DNA from: Pseudomonadota bacterium
GTDB taxonomy: Bacteria > Pseudomonadota > Gammaproteobacteria > Burkholderiales > Rhodocyclaceae
Reading direction: 5' to 3'
Length of the DNA: 51,631 nt
NCBI GenBank assembly: GCA_029776255.1
Contig: JAKOTN010000143.1
Span: 1 to 51,631 of the forward strand
Shown here: positions 25,740 to 33,009 of the stretch, piece after piece
How positions within the stretch are numbered: position 1 is the first letter of the stretch
How the letters are laid out: every line of letters starts with the position of its first letter
Notes under the pieces: generated by a model
What the model saw: the letters and a program-made list of their open reading frames with translations, nothing else
Told to the model about the DNA's origin: nothing
Database searches by the model: none
Translations under genes and position numbers: made by a program

Positions 25740-26602
25740 CACCAGTCTCCCGACGCGCCGCCGCCGCCAAACCCGCCGCCGCCGCCGGAAAATCCCCCGC
25801 CACCGCCGCCGGAACCCCACGAACTGACGCCAGAGGACCAGCCGGCGCTGCTGAGTGTGCCAAACAACAGCGAGACAAAAAAGGCAACAACGCCGGCAAT
25901 GACCGCCAGCAACAAGGAGGACAACAACATCGCCGCGATCACGCCGGCTCCCAGGCCAACAACGGCCGCGGCGAGAAAACGCCCCAGCACCGCCCGCAAC
26001 ACCCGTCCGAAAACGAAAACCAGCATGAAACCGACCGCCATCAGCAACGCCATGTTGTCATCGGCAGATGTGCCGCCACTAGACGCCGCCGGCGCCGGCA
26101 ACGCCTCGCCGCCGATGACTTTGATCATGGCGTCTAGACCGGCATCGATGCCGGCGAAAAATTCGCCTCTGACGAACCGCGGCCCGATCGTCTCGCTGAT
26201 GATCCGCTTGGCGATCGCGTCGTTAAGCGCGCCTTCGAGTCCGTAACCGACTTCGATCCGCAGCTTCCGATCCTGTTTGGCCACCAGCAACAGCGCCCCG
26301 TCATCGACACCGCGACGACCGAGCTTCCACGCCTCGACCACGCGCATGGCGTATTGCTCGATGCTTTCCGGCGCCACCGTGGAAACGATCAATACCGCAA
26401 TCTGCGCGCCTTTTTGCCGCTCGAAACCGGCCAACTTGGCTTCCAGCACGTCTTTCTGGTCGGCGGTGAGCGTCCCTGTCAGATCGCTGACGCGCGCACC
26501 AAGTTTCGGCACCGCCTGCTCCGCGCCGACGGACCAAACCGTTCCAATCAGCAGCAGCAGACCGAAAAGCCAGGCCACCAGTCGCGCGCCCAGAGACCAC
26601 AT
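25739..26602 (-). CDS. TPM-domain membrane protein with Gly-rich tail (YgcG-like)
   Basis: 287 residues. Signal peptide (about 1-27), TPM domain (about 33-160: VSDLTGTLTADQKDVLEAKLAGFE, AVLIVSTVAPESIEQYAMRVVEAWKLG, LLLVAKQDRKLRIEVGYGLEGALND), two or three TM helices (about 185-255), and a Gly/Ser-rich tail ending in Trp. The domain is predicted to be exported and tethered. It follows lemA by 3 nt and overlaps the next TPM gene by 1 nt. YgcG-type proteins accompany LemA in many bacteria. Confidence 0.92.
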   Translation of the reverse strand: MWSLGARLVAWLFGLLLLIGTVWSVGAEQAVPKLGARVSDLTGTLTADQKDVLEAKLAGFERQKGAQIAVLIVSTVAPESIEQYAMRVVEAWKLGRRGVDDGALLLVAKQDRKLRIEVGYGLEGALNDAIAKRIISETIGPRFVRGEFFAGIDAGLDAMIKVIGGEALPAPAASSGGTSADDNMALLMAVGFMLVFVFGRVLRAVLGRFLAAAVVGLGAGVIAAMLLSSLLLAVIAGVVAFFVSLLFGTLSSAGWSSGVSSWGSGGGGGGFSGGGGGFGGGGASGDW

Positions 26603-26605
26603 CGC

Positions 26606-27223
26606 TTATTTGCCCTCGGAGGTGGTCGTGGCGGGCTTCGAAAAATCGACCCTTGGCGCCGTCGAAATGGCTTTTTCGTTTTCGACGCTGAAATTCGGCT
26701 TGACCGAATAGCCGAAAACCATCGCCGTCAGATTGTTCGGGAAGGTGCGTACCGCTACGTTATAGGCCTCGACGGACTTGATGTAGCGGTTGCGGGCGAC
26801 GGTGACACGGTTTTCGGTGCCTTCGAGTTGCGCCTGTAAGTCGCGGAAGGCGGCATCGGCTTTCAGTTGCGGATAATTCTCGGCGACCACCAGCAGACGC
26901 GACAGGGCGCTCGACAGGCCAGCCTGCGCTTGCTGAAACTTGGCGAAAGCCTCGGGATTGTTGATCAGTTCCGGCGTCGCCTGGATCGAGCCGACCTGCG
27001 CGCGCGCCTGCGTGACTTGCGTCAGCACCTCTTTCTCGTGGCTGGCATAGCCCTGAACGGTACTCACCAGATTGGGAATCAGATCGGCACGCCGCTGGTA
27101 CTGGTTGAGCACCTCCGACCAGGCGGATTTGATGGCTTCGTCACCGGTCTGGAAACTGTTGTAACCGCAACCCGAGAGCAGGCTGACCAGCAGGGCAAAT
27201 AGGGCAAAAATTCGCGTGGGCAT
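26606..27223 (-). CDS. lemA: LemA-family lipoprotein
   Basis: 205 residues. The N-terminus MPTRIFALFALLVSLLSGC ends in a lipobox (Cys19). The LemA domain follows: WSEVLNQYQRRADLIPNLVSTVQGYASHEKEVLTQVTQARAQ and VVAENYPQLKADAAFRDLQAQLEGTENRVTVARNRYIKSVEAYN, long antiparallel helices. The function is not established. AAGGAAAGAG precedes the ATG. First gene of the lemA-TPM-TPM operon. Confidence 0.92.
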   Translation of the reverse strand: MPTRIFALFALLVSLLSGCGYNSFQTGDEAIKSAWSEVLNQYQRRADLIPNLVSTVQGYASHEKEVLTQVTQARAQVGSIQATPELINNPEAFAKFQQAQAGLSSALSRLLVVAENYPQLKADAAFRDLQAQLEGTENRVTVARNRYIKSVEAYNVAVRTFPNNLTAMVFGYSVKPNFSVENEKAISTAPRVDFSKPATTTSEGK

Positions 27224-27319
27224 GACTCTTTCCTTCAGGTTATGAACAAGACAACGGACAAATGGCGACTGTTCTTCACTTCACAAGGCCGCGCAAGCGA
27301 CACTGGCGCCGCCGGTGGT

Positions 27320-28162
27320 TCACACCGATGGCCTGGCATTGCTTTTGGCCTGACGCATCAGCGCGCGCGCGCGGCACAGATCTTCCCAGGCTTTGGCCTT
27401 GTCCGGCAGCGTTCGCAGTAAATAGGCGGGATGGTAAGTCACCAGCATCGGGATGCCACCGGATTCGCCTGCCGGCTCCGGGTAACTGAAGGTCTGACCA
27501 CGCAGACTGGCCAGCGATCCTTGGTTGCCAAGCAAGGCGTGTGCCGCCGCGCGCCCCAGCAGAACGATCAACCGTGGTTGCAGCAGCGCGATCTGGCGTT
27601 TCAGATACGGCGCGCAAGCCACCATTTCGGCGCTCTCCGGGGTGCGATTGCCAGGTGGCCGGCATTTGACGGCGTTGGCGATATAGACATCGTCGCCACG
27701 GCGCAGATCGATTGCCGCCAGCATCGCGTCGAGTAGTTTGCCGGCGGGACCGACGAACGGTTCGCCGCGCGCATCCTCCTCGGCGCCCGGACCCTCGCCG
27801 ATGAACAACCAGTCGGCGCCGGTATCGCCGACACCGAGGACGGCTTGCCGGCGCTGCTGGCACAAACCGCAAGCGCGGCAGGCGGCGACATCTCGCTGCA
27901 ACGCCGCCCAATCCATTCGCGCAATCGCCTGCTCTCGAACGGTACCCGTCGCTAGCGATGGCGCCTCCGCCACCATGGGAACGGGAGTCGTGGCGACGCG
28001 TGGCGGCTCGGTGTCGCCCGCGCCCCGATCCGGCAACCGGGCCATGGACGTTCGCTCGCGCAGTTGCCACTGCGGCGATAACCCCATTTCGCGCAACCTT
28101 TCAGCACGTGCCAGGCGCTTGTCGACCGTGCTCAACTGAATGCCCCACCGGTCCACGCACAA
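27320..28162 (-). CDS. Uracil-DNA glycosylase, family 4 ([4Fe-4S])
   Basis: 280 residues. The catalytic domain (about 85-275) has the family 4 signature: four Fe-S cysteines (CRACGLC and later [18 protein letters not shown]), motif [25 protein letters not shown] and the HPAYLLR motif near the C-terminus. It removes uracil from DNA. The first ~80 residues are a low-complexity extension. The start at 28162 would lie 31 nt inside rimI; a TTG at 28135, overlapping the rimI stop as TTGA, is an equally plausible start and would begin [14 protein letters not shown]. Third gene of tsaB-rimI-udg. Confidence 0.9.
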   Translation of the reverse strand: MCVDRWGIQLSTVDKRLARAERLREMGLSPQWQLRERTSMARLPDRGAGDTEPPRVATTPVPMVAEAPSLATGTVREQAIARMDWAALQRDVAACRACGLCQQRRQAVLGVGDTGADWLFIGEGPGAEEDARGEPFVGPAGKLLDAMLAAIDLRRGDDVYIANAVKCRPPGNRTPESAEMVACAPYLKRQIALLQPRLIVLLGRAAAHALLGNQGSLASLRGQTFSYPEPAGESGGIPMLVTYHPAYLLRTLPDKAKAWEDLCRARALMRQAKSNARPSV

Positions 28163-28611
28163 CGCATCACCAGCGCATCTTCACGGCCTTCGTCGGATGG
28201 GTAGTAGCCGCGACGCAAACCGATCTGTCGAAATCCGAAGTGCCGATAGAGAGCGAGCGCCCTGGCGTTCGATGGACGTACCTCCAGCAGCATGCTGTTG
28301 GCGCCTGCTTCCTTCGCCACCCGCATCGCCTGACGCAGCAAGCCAGTGCCGAAACCCATGCCTTGCCGTTTTTCGGCAACGCCGATATTAAGCAGTTGCG
28401 CTTCATCAACCACCATCATCAGGACAAAATAACCCACCAGTTCGCCAATGAAGCGACAACCCCAGAAGCTGTAGCCGGACGCAAACGAATCGACGAAATT
28501 GGCGTGCGTCCATGGGAAAGGATAGATCGCATTTTCAATCGGCAGGATTTCATCGAGGTCGCTGCCCTGTAGCGGCCTGAACTCGACCGTCGCCGCCAGA
28601 TCCGCGCTCAC
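28132..28611 (-). CDS. rimI: Ribosomal-protein-S18-alanine N-acetyltransferase
   Basis: 159 residues, a GNAT domain. The acetyl-CoA site is [11 protein letters not shown] and the C-terminal half has [29 protein letters not shown], typical of RimI. It acetylates the N-terminal alanine of S18. The start is a GTG at 28611 overlapping the tsaB stop by 4 nt (GTGA). The tsaB-rimI pairing is conserved across bacteria and supports the call. Confidence 0.93.
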   Translation of the reverse strand: MSADLAATVEFRPLQGSDLDEILPIENAIYPFPWTHANFVDSFASGYSFWGCRFIGELVGYFVLMMVVDEAQLLNIGVAEKRQGMGFGTGLLRQAMRVAKEAGANSMLLEVRPSNARALALYRHFGFRQIGLRRGYYPSDEGREDALVMRCAWTGGAFS

Positions 28612-29285
28612 GCCTTTCCCCCGCTAGCCAGTCGCTCGACCACCGTTTGCGCAACCTTGTTGCGAACATACAGTGGCGCCACCCCCGCGGCGTCCACACC
28701 CTCCCCTCTCGCCAGCCGCGTGGCAGCCAGACACGCCACCGCGCCGGCATCCGGCATCAGGTTGGGTCGCCATTCGCGCACCCATGGCGCCAAACGCTCC
28801 CGCAGCAGCGGATACGCCAGCAAGCCGTTGCCACACGCCAGCCAGCCAGCCGATTCCGGCAACGGCACCTCGGATGGCGACGCGACGGCGACGCTCTCCA
28901 GCGCCTGACCGTCGACGAAACAGGCGTGATAGACCTCCGCCATGCGTGCGTCGAGGGTCACGATCACCTTGTCGCCGCCGCTGGCCAATGCCAGTGCGTC
29001 AAGCGTGCCGACCGGCACCACCGGCAAGGCATGGGCAACGGCCAGACCCTGGGCGACACCGCAAGCCACCCGCAAACCGGTGAAAGCGCCTGGACCAGCG
29101 CCAAAAGCCAGTCCATCGAGATCCGCGAAACGCATGCCGCCTTCGCACAAGATCTCCCGGATCAGCGGCAAGAGTGTTTCCGAATGCGGAACGCCGACCG
29201 GACACGAAAGCCGCAGCAACTGGCCGTTCCGCCAGAGTGCGACGCTGCCCGATTCGGTGGAGGTTTCGATGGCAAGCAGATTCAT
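28608..29285 (-). CDS. tsaB: tRNA t6A biosynthesis protein TsaB
   Basis: 225 residues from the ATG at 29285; an in-frame extension to 29405 lies outside the conserved domain. MNLLAIETSTESGSVALW and GLAFGAGPGAFTGLRVACGVAQGLA are TsaB hallmarks of the ASKHA fold. It forms a complex with TsaD and TsaE that makes threonylcarbamoyladenosine at position 37 of ANN-decoding tRNAs. First gene of tsaB-rimI-udg; it diverges from the glycogen synthase gene. Confidence 0.94.
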   Translation of the reverse strand: MNLLAIETSTESGSVALWRNGQLLRLSCPVGVPHSETLLPLIREILCEGGMRFADLDGLAFGAGPGAFTGLRVACGVAQGLAVAHALPVVPVGTLDALALASGGDKVIVTLDARMAEVYHACFVDGQALESVAVASPSEVPLPESAGWLACGNGLLAYPLLRERLAPWVREWRPNLMPDAGAVACLAATRLARGEGVDAAGVAPLYVRNKVAQTVVERLASGGKA

Positions 29286-29445
29286 GCCGCCTATTTTACC
29301 CGCCCGCCACGCCTCCTGCCTGAAAGCGTCGCCCCAAGCCCATGGGAGTGGTGTGACCGCGCGACTGGAAATGCCCGTCGAAGGGTCGGGAAACACGGTT
29401 GTCATGGGCCGGAAGACTGAAAACCCTCTCTTTCATCATGCCATG

Positions 29446-29475
29446 TTGGTCGGTCCTCGCCTTTCCCGATACAAT
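29446..29475 (+). promoter_or_regulatory. Predicted sigma70 promoter of the glycogen synthase gene
   Basis: TTGGTC (29446-29451) and TACAAT (29470-29475) are separated by 18 nt, about 70 nt before the start codon in the divergent tsaB/glycogen synthase region. Confidence 0.5.
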
Positions 29476-29543
29476 ACAGGAGCCTTCAATCGACGCGGTG
29501 ACACCGCGTTTCTCCACATAACCAATGCATAGAAAGCACCTCG

Positions 29544-30752
29544 ATGAAAGCCCTCCTCTTCACCCGGGAATACCCGCCCTACGTCTATGGCGGCGCCGGT
29601 GTTCACGTCGAATATCTGGCTGGCGAACTTGCCAAACTGATGCACGTCGAAGTCCGCTGCTTTGGCGACCAGGACACTGTCAATGACGGCGTGCGGGTCA
29701 AGGGTTATCCATTCGGCAAGAGTAGTTTCGCGCACGTCGATAGAAAACTCAGCGGCGCGCTGGATACTTTCGAAACCAATCTGGAAACCTTGAGCGATCA
29801 AGTCGATGCCGATCTGGTACACGTCCATACATGGTATGCGCACCTGAGCGGCATCCTGGCCAAGACGCTCTACGGCATCCCGCTGGTACATACCGTGCAC
29901 TCCCTGGAACCCCTGCGGCCCTGGAAACGCGAACAACTCGGTTGTGGCTACGACATGTCGTCATGGATCGAAAAAACGTCGCTGAACATGTCCGACGCGG
30001 TCATTGCCGTCTCGCAGGGCACCAAGACCGATATTCTCGAACACTTCGACATCGATCCCGACAAGATCAGCGTCATCTACAACGGCATCAATGTCGAGCA
30101 GTACCGCCCGACGATAGAAACCAAGGCACTCGAAAAATACGGCGTCGATCCGGCCAAGCCGATCGTCCTTTTCGTCGGCCGCATCACCCGCCAAAAAGGC
30201 ATTGTCCATCTGGTGAACGCCATTCGCTACATCAACACGGACGCACAGGTTGTGCTCTGCGCTGGCGCCCCCGATACCAAGGAAGTGCTTGCCGAGATGG
30301 AGGACGCCATCACCGCCATTCGCCGCGCGGGATTCGGCAACGTGATCTGGATTCAGGAGATGGTGACCAAGAAAGAAGCCATCCAGCTTTACTCGCACGC
30401 CACGGTCTTCTGCTGCCCATCGATCTACGAGCCCTTTGGAATCATCAACCTGGAAGCGATGGCCTGTCGCACCGCCGTCGTCGCCAGCGCGGTCGGCGGC
30501 ATCAAGGAAGTCGTCGTCGATGGCGTTACCGGTTATCTGGTGCCGCTGGAGCAATATCACGTCGCCCCCTTCGAACCGGTCAATCCGGACAGTTTTTCAC
30601 GCGACCTGGCCAGTGCGATCAACAAAATCCTTGACGATCCCAAGCTGGCGGAGTCGATGGCCGCGGCCGGCCAGCAGCGCGCGCGCGATATTTTCAGTTG
30701 GTCGAGCATCGCCGAACAAACCCGGCAGCTTTATTACTCGCTACGCAAGTGA
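29544..30752 (+). CDS. glgM: Glycogen synthase / maltose-1-phosphate synthase, GT4 (actinobacterial GlgA/GlgM type)
   Basis: 402 residues. This is the GT4 glycogen synthase of Corynebacterium/Mycobacterium type, not the ~480-residue GT5 GlgA of enterobacteria. Signature regions are FTREYPPYVYGGAGVHVEYLAGEL, VHVHTWYAHLSG, HTVHSLEPLRPWKREQLG, VIYNGINVEQYRP, VLFVGRITRQKGI and the nucleotide-sugar E-x7-E in PSIYEPFGIINLEAMAC. In mycobacteria GlgM joins ADP-glucose and glucose-1-phosphate into maltose-1-phosphate, the donor for GlgE, which is encoded next. That context favours GlgM over a simple elongating synthase, but sequence alone does not settle the acceptor. Confidence 0.88.
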   Translation: MKALLFTREYPPYVYGGAGVHVEYLAGELAKLMHVEVRCFGDQDTVNDGVRVKGYPFGKSSFAHVDRKLSGALDTFETNLETLSDQVDADLVHVHTWYAHLSGILAKTLYGIPLVHTVHSLEPLRPWKREQLGCGYDMSSWIEKTSLNMSDAVIAVSQGTKTDILEHFDIDPDKISVIYNGINVEQYRPTIETKALEKYGVDPAKPIVLFVGRITRQKGIVHLVNAIRYINTDAQVVLCAGAPDTKEVLAEMEDAITAIRRAGFGNVIWIQEMVTKKEAIQLYSHATVFCCPSIYEPFGIINLEAMACRTAVVASAVGGIKEVVVDGVTGYLVPLEQYHVAPFEPVNPDSFSRDLASAINKILDDPKLAESMAAAGQQRARDIFSWSSIAEQTRQLYYSLRK

Positions 30753-30986
30753 TGCAAATGACGGCGTTTCGGTCGATCGGCCGGAAAGCCGCCGACGGCT
30801 GATCGGCCGGTGAAACGACGTCGGTCATCGCGTCAACAACGTTTTTCGCCATTTCCCAACACTCCTTCCTCCGCTTGCCCGATCCCGGCTCGCGGAGGTT
30901 CGTGGGTCGCCATGGCGACTTTCACGGCAATCGGGCTTTGATTGTTATTTTCCGGCCTCGCCGGTTCAACACTCAGGAGCAATGCA

Positions 30987-32945
30987 ATGGTTCCCCAAGA
31001 CTACCCCCGCGTGATCATCGAAGCGGTCCAGCCTCAAATCGACGGCGGTCGCTATCCCATCAAGCGCGTCATCGGCGAAAAAGTCGCCGTCGGCGCCGAC
31101 ATTTACAAGGAAGGCCACGACAAGCTCGCCGCCGTGCTCAAGGTTCGCAAGCTCGGTGACAAGGACTGGCGCGAAAGCCTGCTGACCCAGGGCGATAACG
31201 ATCGGTGGCACGGTGAATTCACCGTCACGACCATCGGGCGCTGGGAATACACCATCGAAGCCTACGCCGAACACTATCTGTCGTGGGTCGACGAGATCGC
31301 CAAGAAAAACCTCCCCGGCGCCAACATCGAGAGCGAGTTGCTGGAGGGTTTGGCGATCCTTAAAAAAGGTGCCGCGAAGGCACAAAAAACGGATCGCAAC
31401 CGCATCGAAAGTGTCATCGCGGCCATGGAAAGCGCGTTGGCCGCTGGCGAGCAAGCCGGCGCCGTCGAACTGGGAACCGGCAACGTCATGCGTGAGATGA
31501 TGGCCAAATACCCTGATCGGAGCGAGGGCCACGAAATGGCGCCGGCGCTACAGGTGATGGTCACGCGAACGATCACCCGTTGCGCCGCATGGTACGAATT
31601 CTTCCCGCGCTCGCAGGGCAACGTCCCTTACCGCCACGGCACGCTGCAAGACAGCATCCAGCGCCTGCCGGAAATCAAGGCCATGGGTTTCGATGTCGTT
31701 TACCTGCCGCCGATTCACCCGATCGGCCATGCTTTCCGCAAAGGCAAGAACAACAGTCTGACGGCGGTTCCCGGAGATGTCGGCAGCCCCTGGGCCATCG
31801 GCAACGAGCACGGCGGCCACATGAGCCTGGAACCGAAGCTGGGCACTTGGGACGACTGGGATCGGTTCGTCGCCACCTGCCGCGAGCTGGACATTGAAAT
31901 CGCGCTCGATTATGTAATGAATTGCTCGCCAGACCATCCCTACGTGAGCGAACATCCCGACTGGTTCTTTCACCGACCGGACGGTTCGATCAAATATGCC
32001 GAAAATCCGCCGAAGAAGTATCAGGACGTCTACCCGCTCAACTTCGGCACCAGCGACCGCGCCGGACTATGGCAGGAAATGCTGACCATTTTCCTGTTCT
32101 GGATCGACAAGGGCGTGACCACCTTCCGCGTCGACAACCCGCACACCAAGCCGGTGCCGTTCTGGGAATGGGTGATCGGCGAGGTCCATCGCCGCCACCC
32201 GCACGTCATTTTCCTGGCCGAGGCATTCACCAAGCCGAAAATGATGCGCCTGCTGGCAAAAGCCGGCTTCGCGCAGTCCTACACGTATTTCACTTGGCGC
32301 AACAACAAACAGGAACTGACCGAATACGTCGGCGAACTGACCTGGAGCGAAATGCGGGAGTATTTCACCGGCAACTTCTTTGCCAACACCCCCGACATCC
32401 TGCCACCGATCCTGCAAGTCGGTGGCCGACCGGCGTTCATCATGCGCGCCGTGCTGGCGGCGACGCTATCGAGCGTTTACGGCATCTACAGCGGTTACGA
32501 ACTTTGTGAAAACGCCGCGATTCCCGGCAAGGAAGAGTATCTCGATTCGGAAAAATACGAAATCAAGGTTCGCGACTGGCAGGCGCCGGGAAATATCGTC
32601 GACATCATCACCCGGATCAACCACATCCGCCGTCAATCGCCAGCCCTGCGAACCTACAATTTCGTGCATTTCCTGAGCACCGACAATCCGCAGATCATCG
32701 CTTACGCCAAGGTGAACGACGACCGTTCCGACATCGTCGTCTGCGTGGTCAATCTCGATCCCTTCCACAAACAATCGGCCACGCTGCAAGTACCCTTGGA
32801 CGTTTTCGGCATCGCCGCCAACGAACAGTACCAGGCGCACGACCTGCTCTCCGACGAGCGCTATCGCTGGCAAGGTCCGACGTCTTATGTCGAACTCAGC
32901 CCGAGCGGCAAGATGGCGCACATCATCAAGATTCGCCGCTGGTAA
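30987..32945 (+). CDS. glgE: Alpha-1,4-glucan:maltose-1-phosphate maltosyltransferase
   Basis: 652 residues from the ATG at 30987, with AGGAG 8 nt upstream; the frame is open to 30942. An N-terminal beta-sandwich (about 1-100) and helical insert precede a GH13 barrel: CAAWYEFFPRSQG, DVVYLPPIHPIGHAFRKGKNN, ALDYVMNCSPDHPYV, nucleophile Asp383 in FRVDNPHTKP and acid/base Glu412 in FLAEAFTKPK. These are specific to GlgE (GH13_3). It extends alpha-1,4-glucans with maltosyl units from maltose-1-phosphate. It lies 234 nt after the synthase gene and ends at a strong terminator. Confidence 0.95.
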   Translation: MVPQDYPRVIIEAVQPQIDGGRYPIKRVIGEKVAVGADIYKEGHDKLAAVLKVRKLGDKDWRESLLTQGDNDRWHGEFTVTTIGRWEYTIEAYAEHYLSWVDEIAKKNLPGANIESELLEGLAILKKGAAKAQKTDRNRIESVIAAMESALAAGEQAGAVELGTGNVMREMMAKYPDRSEGHEMAPALQVMVTRTITRCAAWYEFFPRSQGNVPYRHGTLQDSIQRLPEIKAMGFDVVYLPPIHPIGHAFRKGKNNSLTAVPGDVGSPWAIGNEHGGHMSLEPKLGTWDDWDRFVATCRELDIEIALDYVMNCSPDHPYVSEHPDWFFHRPDGSIKYAENPPKKYQDVYPLNFGTSDRAGLWQEMLTIFLFWIDKGVTTFRVDNPHTKPVPFWEWVIGEVHRRHPHVIFLAEAFTKPKMMRLLAKAGFAQSYTYFTWRNNKQELTEYVGELTWSEMREYFTGNFFANTPDILPPILQVGGRPAFIMRAVLAATLSSVYGIYSGYELCENAAIPGKEEYLDSEKYEIKVRDWQAPGNIVDIITRINHIRRQSPALRTYNFVHFLSTDNPQIIAYAKVNDDRSDIVVCVVNLDPFHKQSATLQVPLDVFGIAANEQYQAHDLLSDERYRWQGPTSYVELSPSGKMAHIIKIRRW

Positions 32946-32971
32946 TCGACGGTCGGCTGAAGTGCCTGCCA

Positions 32972-33006
32972 AGCGGGCTGGAGCGCAGGCTCCAGTCCGC
33001 TTTTTT
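32972..33006 (+). terminator. Strong rho-independent terminator after glgE
   Basis: AGCGG-G-CTGGAGC pairs with GCTCCAG-T-CCGCT around the tetraloop GCAG: 12 Watson-Crick pairs and one G-U, followed by TTTTTT. It lies 27 nt beyond glgE and just before the convergent glgP end. The opposite orientation lacks a T-run. Confidence 0.92.
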
Positions 33007-33009
33007 ACG

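Noticed and set aside
30774-30812. Repeated GATCGGCCGG with a small AGCCG/CGGCT hairpin after the glycogen synthase gene
   Set aside because: Only two short copies in GC-rich sequence and no T-run; not convincing as a terminator or repeat element.
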